Shown here in pieces: positions 15,657 through 22,827 of a stretch of DNA of 37,044 nt. The notes under the pieces were generated by a model. It was not told the DNA's origin. It did no database searches and saw only the letters and a list, made by a program, of their open reading frames with translations. Numbering within the stretch: position 1 is the first letter of the stretch; the number at the start of each line of letters is the position of its first letter. This DNA is from CAZOWM01 sp964583615 (lineage in GTDB: Bacteria; Spirochaetota; B62-G9; DRHN01), in the NCBI GenBank assembly GCA_964583615.1, contig CAZOWM010000034.1, forward strand, positions 1 to 37,044. Direction: 5' to 3'. Position numbers and translations under genes: made by a program.

Positions 15657-16648
15657 CAGCTTTTCCTCCCGCGAATGAGAACATGAGCGGACACGGCGAT
15701 GATGATGATCACACCGATGAATGTCCTGAACCAGAACGCAGGTGCCCTTGACAGAATGAGTATGTCCTCAACCGAAAATATGATTATCGTCCCCATGATC
15801 GTTCCGACAATGGTTCCGCTCCCCCCTGTCAGCAGTGTACCCCCGATTACTGTCGCGCCTATGGCCTGAAGCTCCATCCCCTGGCCGGCGATCGAATAGC
15901 CGGACCCCATACGGAACACCTGGATCGAGCCTGCGAGCGCTGAAAGCCCTCCCACTATCATGAAGTTGATGATCTTCACCAGGTCTACTGGAACGCCGAG
16001 CGCAATCGCGGCATCTCTGTTTCCTCCGGTGACGTAGGTCCAGTTCCCGAACCGGTAGTTCTCCAGTATGATCCACATGAGCACCGTAAAAAAGATGAAC
16101 CAGAAAAACTGTACCGGAAACCCCGAAAGGGATCCAGTAAACATTTTTGCCACAGGCTGGTCACGCACAAAACTCTGCGGGAACCCGGAGGATACGAGAA
16201 GGACAGCGCCCCTCCAGGCCATCATGGTTCCGAGCGTGGTGATAAAAGAAGGAATTCCTATCTTCGTGGTGATCGCACCGTTGATGAATCCGATCGCGAC
16301 CCCGATGAGGATGCACAGTCCGAAGGAGAGAAAACCGTTCCATCCAAGCCGTTCGTTGAGGATCGCCATGATAAACGGCGCAAAAGCAAAGGTGGATCCC
16401 ACCGAGAGATCGAACTCACCGGAAATGATGAGCATCGTCATGCCGATTGCAACGATTCCGAGTTCCGGCATCGACTTGATGATGATGAACAGGTTCTCCT
16501 TTGTGAGAAACTTGTTATTTACCAGTGAAAATATCCAAAAGAGTACACCGGTTATGATGACAATGCTCACATCCTTGTACGTCAGTATGGCGCCAAGACG
16601 CTTCGAATGGGCGTTTTTCCCCGCACCCCTGTTGAGAGTATCGCTCAT
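15656..16648 (-). CDS. Sugar ABC transporter permease (RbsC/FrcC family)
   Basis: This 330-residue membrane protein has eight to ten hydrophobic segments and the CUT2 permease signatures: MPELGIVAIGMTMLIISGEFDLSVGS (about residues 60-85), NGAITTKIGIPSFITTLGTM (about 130-150), and the coupling region ELQAIGATVIGGTLLTGGSGTIVGT (about 260-285). It forms the channel for a monosaccharide or sugar acid, as a homodimer. AAGGA lies 8 nt before the ATG. It is separated from the binding-protein gene by a strong hairpin and overlaps the ATPase gene by one nucleotide. Confidence 0.93.
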   Translation of the reverse strand: MSDTLNRGAGKNAHSKRLGAILTYKDVSIVIITGVLFWIFSLVNNKFLTKENLFIIIKSMPELGIVAIGMTMLIISGEFDLSVGSTFAFAPFIMAILNERLGWNGFLSFGLCILIGVAIGFINGAITTKIGIPSFITTLGTMMAWRGAVLLVSSGFPQSFVRDQPVAKMFTGSLSGFPVQFFWFIFFTVLMWIILENYRFGNWTYVTGGNRDAAIALGVPVDLVKIINFMIVGGLSALAGSIQVFRMGSGYSIAGQGMELQAIGATVIGGTLLTGGSGTIVGTIMGTIIIFSVEDILILSRAPAFWFRTFIGVIIIIAVSAHVLIRGRKS

Positions 16649-16677
16649 ATTCTGTTTCCTTGTACTGGTGAAAAAAT

Positions 16678-16716
16678 AAGGTGAACCCCCGTGGAGAGGC
16701 CGCGGGGATCCACCTT
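16678..16716 (-). terminator. Intercistronic hairpin between binding-protein and permease genes
   Basis: A long GC-rich inverted repeat has outer arms AAGGTG/CACCTT and inner arms CCCCGTGG/CCGCGGGG around a 5-nt loop. On the minus strand it is followed by ATTTTTT, so it can act as a partial rho-independent terminator or as a 3' protective stem for the binding-protein mRNA. Such an element inside an ABC operon commonly makes the binding protein more abundant than the membrane parts. It also has a T run on the plus strand. Confidence 0.65.
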
Positions 16717-16732
16717 TTTTTAAAAGGAGCCG

Positions 16733-17731
16733 TTATCTGATCCTTTTCTTTACAAGCTCGAGGACTTCATCCACGTTCGAAGAATCAACGATTCCTCTCC
16801 CTGTATCGATGTCGAAGGGAGCAAACTTCCCGTAGTTGATCATCACCAGCTGCATCACGGTGAAATATCCCTGAAGGTACGGCTGCTGGTCGATGACCGC
16901 CTTTGTGATACCCTTCTGTATGGCCGGACCGGTGTTGGGAAGAAGGTCGAATCCTCCCACGACAACCCTGTTTTGCATTTTCATATCTTCCACGACCATG
17001 CCTGATACTTCCGTGGTCAATCCACCGACACAGAGCACACCCTTTGTCTCGGAATGCCCGAGAAGGTAGGCGGAAATACGTCTCGTTGTCTCTGCTCTTT
17101 CGTACCCTGCGTCGAGCTCCTCTGCGGTGACTCCAATTTCATCCATCGCATCGATGATACCCGCAGACCTGTTCACCGCATAGGCCTGCCCGGGAACCTC
17201 TTCCGGAATGACGATGTGATCGCCCCTCTTGAGGAATTTCTGCATGTATTTCCCGAGCGTGTAGCCGACCTTCCGCTCGGTGGCGCCTATGTACGCGAGC
17301 CGTGCGTTCGGTGTGCCGGAGTCATCCTGGTTGAATGAAATAACCGGGATGCCCTTGTCGATTGCCTTCTGCACGACGCCGTCAAAGGCAACAGGGTCGA
17401 CAATGGAAATTCCGATACCGTCAGGGCCGGCCGCGATCGCCTCCTCCATCATGTCGACCTCTTTTGCGTTGTCGCTCTCTGAAAAGAGAAACTGCACGGC
17501 GCACCCGTACACGAGCCCCGCATCCTCAGCACCCTGCTTCACGACACTGTGGTAGGGGTCGCCGGAAGAGCCGTGCGTGATCATGACGATCTTGAACTCG
17601 AGCCCCGCACCGCCTACCTTTGCGGGCTCGATTTTTTCCGCCTCTTTTGTCCCGGTGGCAAACGCAACTCCACAGATGAAGAACACTGCAAAAATAACCG
17701 CACTCAACTTGTAAATACCGTGTTTTTTCAT
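16733..17731 (-). CDS. Sugar ABC transporter substrate-binding protein (RbsB-like)
   Basis: The product of 332 residues starts with a signal peptide (residues 1 to about 25) followed by ATGTKEAEK, a pattern common in spirochaete binding proteins, with no lipobox cysteine. The remainder is a periplasmic-binding-protein fold of the ribose/LacI type: FKIVMITHGSSGDPYHSVVKQGAEDAG at the first strand and helix, GPDGIGISIVDP, GIPVISFNQDDSG at the hinge, and KAVIDQQPYLQGYFTVMQLVM near the end. It should bind a sugar or sugar acid outside the membrane for the downstream permease and ATPase. AAGGGGG precedes the ATG. The catabolic genes just upstream suggest a hexuronate or aldonate ligand, which is inferred. 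Confidence 0.92.
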   Translation of the reverse strand: MKKHGIYKLSAVIFAVFFICGVAFATGTKEAEKIEPAKVGGAGLEFKIVMITHGSSGDPYHSVVKQGAEDAGLVYGCAVQFLFSESDNAKEVDMMEEAIAAGPDGIGISIVDPVAFDGVVQKAIDKGIPVISFNQDDSGTPNARLAYIGATERKVGYTLGKYMQKFLKRGDHIVIPEEVPGQAYAVNRSAGIIDAMDEIGVTAEELDAGYERAETTRRISAYLLGHSETKGVLCVGGLTTEVSGMVVEDMKMQNRVVVGGFDLLPNTGPAIQKGITKAVIDQQPYLQGYFTVMQLVMINYGKFAPFDIDTGRGIVDSSNVDEVLELVKKRIR

Positions 17732-17763
17732 AAAAGTAACCCCCTTAAAAAAAAATCATATAT

Positions 17764-17792
17764 GTTGTATCACACTGTTACCAATTTCGCAA
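17764..17792 (-). promoter_or_regulatory. Possible internal promoter before the sugar-binding protein
   Basis: TTGCGA (17787-17792) and TACAAC (17764-17769) are 17 bp apart on the minus strand in the 68-bp gap after the mannonate dehydratase gene. Both hexamers match consensus at only four positions, so the call is tentative. It would give extra transcription of the binding protein. Confidence 0.28.
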
Positions 17793-17799
17793 TATGTTT

Positions 17800-19026
17800 T
17801 CACCAGTTATGGATTGAACCTGTCTCGTCCCGTAAAACGGGAAGGTACTGCTTCCTGTAGGGAAAATCCGCCGCTGCATCCTCGTCGAACCCCACTCCAA
17901 GGCCGGGTGCGTCCTTTATATGCAAATAACCGTCTTCTTCCCGGTAGGAAAGCTCGAACACCCGTGAGAGGTTCTTATCGTGGACATAGGTTTCCTGGAT
18001 ACCGAAATTGGGTATGCTCAGGTCGACGTGCACGAGTGCCGCATGGGCAAAAGGGGAAATGTCGCTCGGCCCGTGAAAAGCGGTTCTGATTCCGCACGAA
18101 TCCGCAAAATGCGCGAGCTGGAGAAGCGGTGTGATCCCGCCGAAATGACTGATGTCCACACGGATGAAATCGACGAGCCGCTCCCTGATCACCGGGCCGC
18201 ACTGAGCCATGGTATTGAACAGCTCGCCTAAGGCAAGCGGCGTGCCGCACAGGGCGCGAAGCATTCGAAGCCCGTCCGCGTCGAGCGAGTCGACAGGATC
18301 CTCGAGGAAAAACAGGGAAAACCGCTCGAGCGCTCTAGCCGCGTGCACAGCCTGCGCGGGGGTAAGCCTGCCGTGCACATCGTGGATGAGCCGTATGTAA
18401 TCTCCCAGCGCCTCTCGCAACCTGGCGGTAATCCTGATCAGATCGTTCATATAGGCCTCGGAGTTCCACATCCCCTCCTGTTTCACATCATCGGTCTCGA
18501 TTCTTTTGAGGCCGACATCCTGATGGGGCTGCCTGTAAAAGACGTCACTTCCGCCAGGGGCCTTCGTGTCGAAGCTGTAGCGTATCGCACTGACGCCTCT
18601 TTCCACGAGCTCTTTGCAGCGGGACACGAGCTCGTCAGCGTTTTGCCCGTGCGCGTGTGTGTACACCGAGACCCTGTCCCTGCATTTTCCGCCGATGAGC
18701 GAATAGAGGGGCATGCCCGCCCGCTTCCCCTTTATGTCCCAGAGCGCCATGTCAACCCCGGCGAGCGCGGTCATCAGCACGGGGCCTCCCCGCCAGTATG
18801 TCCCTCTGAACACCATCTGCCAGATATCCGAGATCCTATCCGAGTCGTACCCCCTGAGCCAGTCCGCCAGGTAATCGTCGACCACCGACTTCACCGCCAG
18901 CTCTCTTCCGTTGAGCGTAGCGTCCCCGTACCCCGTGATCCCATCTTCGGTCGTCACCCTTACGATGAGATAGTTTCTTCCGGGACAGGTCAATATGGTG
19001 CGGATTTCACCGATCTTTGCATTCAT
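17800..19026 (-). CDS. manD: D-mannonate dehydratase, enolase superfamily (ManD/RspA type)
   Basis: This 408-residue enolase-superfamily protein is of normal ManD length. The barrel carries Asp216-x-His218 (HDVH), Glu242 (LEDP) and Glu268 (GELF) as metal ligands, His318 (FHGP) as the second base, and ends in Trp408. Each lies six positions after the residue I recall in characterised ManD enzymes (Asp210, His212, Glu236, Glu262, His312, Trp402), so the active-site framework looks intact. Known family members dehydrate D-mannonate, some also D-gluconate, to 2-keto-3-deoxygluconate using Mg2+. Some RspA members have little activity, so the substrate needs testing. A GAGG site lies 5 nt before the ATG. 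It follows the SDR gene after 9 nt and precedes the sugar transporter. Confidence 0.88.
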   Translation of the reverse strand: MNAKIGEIRTILTCPGRNYLIVRVTTEDGITGYGDATLNGRELAVKSVVDDYLADWLRGYDSDRISDIWQMVFRGTYWRGGPVLMTALAGVDMALWDIKGKRAGMPLYSLIGGKCRDRVSVYTHAHGQNADELVSRCKELVERGVSAIRYSFDTKAPGGSDVFYRQPHQDVGLKRIETDDVKQEGMWNSEAYMNDLIRITARLREALGDYIRLIHDVHGRLTPAQAVHAARALERFSLFFLEDPVDSLDADGLRMLRALCGTPLALGELFNTMAQCGPVIRERLVDFIRVDISHFGGITPLLQLAHFADSCGIRTAFHGPSDISPFAHAALVHVDLSIPNFGIQETYVHDKNLSRVFELSYREEDGYLHIKDAPGLGVGFDEDAAADFPYRKQYLPVLRDETGSIHNW

Positions 19027-19035
19027 CTCGTCCTC

Positions 19036-19929
19036 TCACCGAAGTGTGGAAAACCACTCCTTCATCTCCCTCGAATCATCATGGAGCCGCGCAAGGCTTT
19101 CCATGTCAAGGGCTCCGGGCTCCGGAAGGACAGCAGTCAGGCCTCCGTCAACGAGGAGGTCTGAACCTGTGACGAACCGTGACTCATCGGAGGCAAAATA
19201 GACCGCCGCGTATGCGACATCCCTGGGAGCCCCGACCATTCGAAGCGGCTGGTTGAGCTCCATTCCCCGCATGTGCACATCGGAAAACCGTTCCACATAT
19301 GTTCTGTGCGCTTCCTCCCCGTAGCGGGAACGCACCCAGTGGCCGAGCTGCACCTGGATCGCACCGGGTGAAATGGAGTTTACCCGTATTCCGTGAGGGG
19401 CGAGCTCCACCGCGAGCGCGCGGGTGAACATGAGCACTCCCCCTTTTGCCGTGCAGTAGGCGCTCTCATTCGCCAGCCCTGCGTGGCCGCGCACCGACGA
19501 AATGTTCACGATGCTCCCCTTTTTTCGCTTTTTCATAAACGGGGTCACAAACCGCGCAGCATACCAGTACCCCTTCAGATTGGTTTCGAGGATCGCATCA
19601 AAGCGCTCCTCAGTATCCCGGTCCGGATCGTCAATCTCGTGTCCGAAAAGGGGGAGGCCTGCATTGTTGACAAGAATATCACAGGCTCCGTACTCTGCGA
19701 ATGTGTCTTCCGCCATTTTTTTCAGATCGTCGTGTGCGCGCACATCAACTTTCATCACCGTACACCTGCCGCCTTCTTTTCTGATAGAATCCTGTACGGC
19801 CGCAAGGTCCGCCATGTTTCTCGCAGCGCACACGACCGCCGCCCCTTCGGCGCAAAACATCCGCGCGATCTCAGCTCCAATCCCGCGGCTCGCGCCGGTC
19901 ACAATCGCTACCTTGTCCTTCAATCTCAT
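19036..19929 (-). CDS. Short-chain dehydrogenase/reductase, probable sugar-acid oxidoreductase
   Basis: The start at 19929 is chosen because GGAG lies 6 nt before it and the typical SDR N-terminus RLKDKVAIVTG begins there. An upstream extension of 82 codons would be low-complexity and would run across the promoter. The 297-residue product is a classical SDR: TGASRGIG cofactor loop at 11-18, NNAG at 88-91, catalytic Ser144/145, Tyr158 and Lys162 (YCTAK), and VTGSDLLVDGG near 253-263. Arg37 after the second strand suggests NADP(H). It is about 45 residues longer than usual, mostly from a segment near 200-230 and a C-terminal tail. Its position before mannonate dehydratase suggests reduction of fructuronate to mannonate, or oxidation of a related sugar acid. 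The substrate is inferred. Confidence 0.85.
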   Translation of the reverse strand: MRLKDKVAIVTGASRGIGAEIARMFCAEGAAVVCAARNMADLAAVQDSIRKEGGRCTVMKVDVRAHDDLKKMAEDTFAEYGACDILVNNAGLPLFGHEIDDPDRDTEERFDAILETNLKGYWYAARFVTPFMKKRKKGSIVNISSVRGHAGLANESAYCTAKGGVLMFTRALAVELAPHGIRVNSISPGAIQVQLGHWVRSRYGEEAHRTYVERFSDVHMRGMELNQPLRMVGAPRDVAYAAVYFASDESRFVTGSDLLVDGGLTAVLPEPGALDMESLARLHDDSREMKEWFSTLR

Positions 19930-19958
19930 CATCAACTCCGTGCTGGCAATATGCACAC

Positions 19959-19988
19959 ACCATACACCCGGTGTCCTGTTCGAGTCAA
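19959..19988 (-). promoter_or_regulatory. Putative promoter of the SDR-manD-transporter operon
   Basis: TTGACT (19983-19988) and TATGGT (19959-19964) are 18 bp apart on the minus strand, with the -10 about 30 bp before the SDR start codon. The spacer contains the inverted repeat ACACC-C-GGTGT (19964-19974), which may be an operator. Confidence 0.4.
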
Positions 19989-20023
19989 GCACTATGCGCA
20001 CATGTGCCAGTGTGCACATGTGC
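19964..20023. promoter_or_regulatory. Candidate operator palindromes between divergent transport operons
   Basis: Two identical perfect 10-bp palindromes GCACATGTGC occupy 19998-20007 and 20014-20023, 16 bp apart centre to centre, just upstream of the SDR -35. A third inverted repeat ACACC-C-GGTGT (19964-19974) lies between its -35 and -10. The arrangement looks like binding sites for one or more dimeric regulators acting on the SDR operon and possibly on the divergent transporter operon at 20139. No regulator gene is in the window. Confidence 0.45.
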
Positions 20024-20095
20024 CTGTGCGCGTATGTGCGGCAGACGGGTATGCGTGCCCATGCATAGACCTCTGTTTCCACACAACGAATTCTA

Positions 20096-20124
20096 TTGAA
20101 AAAAAAGGAAAAAAAGATTAGCAT
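20096..20124 (+). promoter_or_regulatory. Putative promoter of the nucleoside-type ABC operon
   Basis: TTGAAA (20096-20101) and TAGCAT (20119-20124) are 17 bp apart. The spacer is an A/G-rich tract. The predicted start site lies only about 8 nt before the ATG at 20139, which has no strong ribosome-binding site. The call is tentative. Confidence 0.3.
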
Positions 20125-20138
20125 AGCGGGATACGAAA

Positions 20139-21665
20139 ATGGCGTCTGGTTCGATGAACGGAACAATCCTCTCACTCACCGGAATTACCAAGTCATTTCC
20201 CGGTGTTCTCGCGAACGATCACATCGATTTTTCTTTGAACAGGGGGGAGATCCATACACTTCTCGGCGAAAACGGGGCAGGCAAGACGACGCTGATGAAC
20301 ATCCTCTACGGCCTGTACGCACCCGATGAGGGGGAGATCAGGATAAACGGGGAAGAAGTAAGTATCCGGACCCCAGCGGATGCGCTCTCCCACGGCATAG
20401 GCATGGTCCATCAGCACTTCATGCTCATTCCGATCATGGATATAACGGAAAATATCATCCTCGGAAAGGAGTCGAAGAAACGCGGGCTCATAGACAGGGA
20501 GGAGGCTGAAAGCAGGATCCGCGAGCTCTCAGAAAAGTACAGTTTCCACCTCAATCCCAGAGACATCATCAAAGACCTCTCCATCGGGATGCAGCAGAAA
20601 GTCGAAATCATTAAGGCGCTCTACCGGGAAGCGCAGATCCTCATTCTCGACGAGCCCACCGCGGTTCTGACACCTCAGGAAAGCAAGGAACTCTTTTCGA
20701 TTCTCCGTTCACTGAAAAATGAGGGGAAATCGATCATCTTCATCAGCCACAAGCTGAAGGAAGTGCTCGAAATATCAGACATCATCACGGTTCTCAGAGA
20801 CGGAAAGGTCATCGGGAGCGTGAGACCGGAAGACACGAGCGAGCAGGAGCTCGCCCGGATGATGGTCGGGCGGGAAGTCATCCTGAAGGTCCGGAAAACG
20901 GAAAAAAAGAAAGGGGCTCCGGTCCTTGAGGTGAAAGATCTCGTTGTTCAGGATACCAGAGGAGTACAGGTCGTCAATGCAATCAGTTTTACCGTTCACC
21001 AGGGAGAGATATTCGGCGTTGCAGGGGTCCAGGGAAACGGCCAGACCGAGCTCGTGCAGGCGCTCACAGGACTTCTTCCCTTTCAAAGCGGGGAGATACG
21101 CATCCAGGGCCAGCCGATTTTTGGAAACCGTCCAAGGGAGGTCACCAGGCTCGGAACCGCCCACATCCCCGAAGACCGCCACACGTTCGGCCTAGTGCTC
21201 CCCTATCCGGTCCGGGACAACCTCATTTTGTGCACCTACTACACATCACCATTTTCCCGGCACGGAATACTCGATTCTCCCTATATTGCAGAAAAGTCCC
21301 TAAAGCTCATAAAGGAGTTTGACATCCGCACTCCTGCTCACACGACGATCACAGATACACTCTCAGGGGGCAACCAGCAGAAAACGGTTGTCGCCCGCGA
21401 GCTCTCGCGGGACAACAGGCTGCTCATCGCCGCACAGCCAACACGCGGGCTCGATGTCGGGTCCATCGAATACATCCACAAAAAAATCATCGAAACCCGG
21501 GATTCCGGGTGCGGTGTGCTGCTCGTATCAAGCGAGCTCGAGGAAATACTCTCACTGACAGATACCATCGGTGTGATATTCAAAGGTGAAATCATAAGGA
21601 CCCTCGACAGCAGAGAAGCGACAAAAGAGGGGCTCGGCCTGCTCATGGCTGGAATAAAAAAATAG
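20139..21665 (+). CDS. ABC transporter tandem ATPase, nucleoside/simple-sugar type (YufO/NupO-like)
   Basis: This 508-residue protein has two ABC modules. The first has Walker A GENGAGKTT near residue 46, the family-typical GMVHQHFMLIPIMDITENIILG, signature LSIGMQQ and Walker B ILILDEPTAVLTP. The second has the degenerate Walker A GVQGNGQTE near residue 295, LSGGNQQKTVVARELS and LIAAQPTRGLDVGS, as is normal for the BMP-linked nucleoside importers. It powers uptake through the two downstream permeases, the first 11 nt away. The start at 20139 has a weak ribosome-binding site, and an ATG at 20154 is an alternative. No BMP-family binding protein gene accompanies the operon, so the binding protein must be encoded elsewhere. 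Substrate could be nucleosides or a simple sugar. Confidence 0.92.
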   Translation: MASGSMNGTILSLTGITKSFPGVLANDHIDFSLNRGEIHTLLGENGAGKTTLMNILYGLYAPDEGEIRINGEEVSIRTPADALSHGIGMVHQHFMLIPIMDITENIILGKESKKRGLIDREEAESRIRELSEKYSFHLNPRDIIKDLSIGMQQKVEIIKALYREAQILILDEPTAVLTPQESKELFSILRSLKNEGKSIIFISHKLKEVLEISDIITVLRDGKVIGSVRPEDTSEQELARMMVGREVILKVRKTEKKKGAPVLEVKDLVVQDTRGVQVVNAISFTVHQGEIFGVAGVQGNGQTELVQALTGLLPFQSGEIRIQGQPIFGNRPREVTRLGTAHIPEDRHTFGLVLPYPVRDNLILCTYYTSPFSRHGILDSPYIAEKSLKLIKEFDIRTPAHTTITDTLSGGNQQKTVVARELSRDNRLLIAAQPTRGLDVGSIEYIHKKIIETRDSGCGVLLVSSELEEILSLTDTIGVIFKGEIIRTLDSREATKEGLGLLMAGIKK

Positions 21666-21676
21666 AGTGGGTTGCA

Positions 21677-22762
21677 ATGAAGCTGAATAGACAAAGATCA
21701 GGATATCAGGAACTGTTCATCCCCTTTCTTTCCATCGCCACGTCACTCATCATCGGCGCGGTGATCATATGGGCGTCCGGAGCGAACGTGTACAGGGCGT
21801 ATCAGGGGCTGCTTGAGGGTGCGTTCGGAAAACCCAGAGCGATTGCAGAAACCTTCGTCATCACGACCCCCTACATTCTCACCGGGCTTGCCGTAGCCTT
21901 CGGATTCAAGTGCGGCCTTTTCAACATCGGAGTGGAGGGACAGCTGTACGCAGGCGCGGTGACGGCCGCGTTCATCGGGTACGCGGTCAAGGGGCTTCCG
22001 CAGTTCATTCATCTTCCCTTCGCCCTGCTTGCCGGCATCGCAGCAGGCGCGGTGTGGGGAGGAATCCCGGGCTACCTCAAGGCAAAAACCGGGGGCCACG
22101 AAGTGATAAACACGATCATGATGAACCACATCATGATCAAGCTCACCGACTATCTCGTGAAAAACCCCATGCTCGATACAAGCGCGAGCATCCCCCGCAC
22201 ACCCTACATCATGGAGACCGCGCACATGCCGAAGATCTTCCCGGCCTTTCGCATGCACTGGGGATTCGTTCTCGCGATCGCGGCGGTGTTCTTCATCTAC
22301 TTTCTCCTCTTCAAGACCACGCTGGGGTTTGAAATCCGCACGGTCGGGCTCAATCAGAACGCGGCCCGCTATGCGGGAATGAACGTGTCGAAGAACTTCA
22401 TTGTTGCAATGGCAATATCAGGCGGGCTTGCCGGATGCGCAGGTGCGGGGGAAGTGCTCGGGCTGAATTACACCCTCCCCGCCGCATTCATTTCGGGGTA
22501 TGGGTTTGACGCGATCGCGATCGCACTCCTCGCAAAAAGCAACCCCTTCGGGATCATCCCCTCCGCCGCGCTGTGGGCAGCGCTTCGCAACGGCGCAGGG
22601 CTGATGCAGATCAGGGCAAGCATATCGATCGACCTCATAAACATCATTCAGGCCTTTGTCATCATGTTCATTGCAGCCCCAAAGATCGTGCGCTGGATAT
22701 ACAGGATCCGCGCCGAACGGGGGAAGGAAGGCATTATCCTCACGAAGGGATGGGGGAAATGA
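21677..22762 (+). CDS. Nucleoside-type ABC transporter permease (YufP/NupP-like)
   Basis: This 361-residue membrane protein has about nine or ten hydrophobic segments. Family signatures include ITTPYILTGLAVAFGFKCGLFNIGVEGQLYAGA (about residues 55-88), TGGHEVINTIMMNHIM (about 138-153), and RTVGLNQNAARYAGMNV before GGLAGCAGAGEVLG (about 220-258). It is one half of a heterodimeric permease with the next gene. It follows the ATPase gene after 11 nt. The last codons and stop take part in an imperfect 39-bp tandem duplication, the second copy of which lies in the spacer after the stop codon. Confidence 0.92.
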   Translation: MKLNRQRSGYQELFIPFLSIATSLIIGAVIIWASGANVYRAYQGLLEGAFGKPRAIAETFVITTPYILTGLAVAFGFKCGLFNIGVEGQLYAGAVTAAFIGYAVKGLPQFIHLPFALLAGIAAGAVWGGIPGYLKAKTGGHEVINTIMMNHIMIKLTDYLVKNPMLDTSASIPRTPYIMETAHMPKIFPAFRMHWGFVLAIAAVFFIYFLLFKTTLGFEIRTVGLNQNAARYAGMNVSKNFIVAMAISGGLAGCAGAGEVLGLNYTLPAAFISGYGFDAIAIALLAKSNPFGIIPSAALWAALRNGAGLMQIRASISIDLINIIQAFVIMFIAAPKIVRWIYRIRAERGKEGIILTKGWGK

Positions 22763-22802
22763 CAGGAAGGCACTATCTTCACAAAGAGATGGGAAAATGA
22801 CA
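22726..22802 (+). repeat. Imperfect 39-bp tandem duplication at the permease 3' end
   Basis: The end of the first permease gene, GGAAGGCATTATCC through the TGACA around its stop codon (22726-22764), is repeated imperfectly as 22765-22802, with a one-base deletion and several substitutions. The short sequence ACAGGATCCG also occurs before the first unit (22701) and after the second (22800). It looks like an old local duplication that created most of the 65-bp gap before the next permease. Confidence 0.7.
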
Positions 22803-22827
22803 GGATCCGGGTAGGGCACGAAGGAAG

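Noticed and set aside
18343..20121. Long plus-strand frames opposite manD and the SDR gene
   Set aside because: They are shadows of the minus-strand coding frames, which have full catalytic motifs.
19930..20175. 82-codon N-terminal extension of the SDR protein
   Set aside because: The segment is low-complexity with no domain and would cover the promoter; a ribosome-binding site lies 6 nt before the ATG at 19929, where the SDR fold starts.
20139..21665. Second ATPase module of the nucleoside-type ATPase judged damaged (Lys to Gln in Walker A)
   Set aside because: The GNGQ(T/S)E form is normal for the second module of this family, so it is not evidence of decay.
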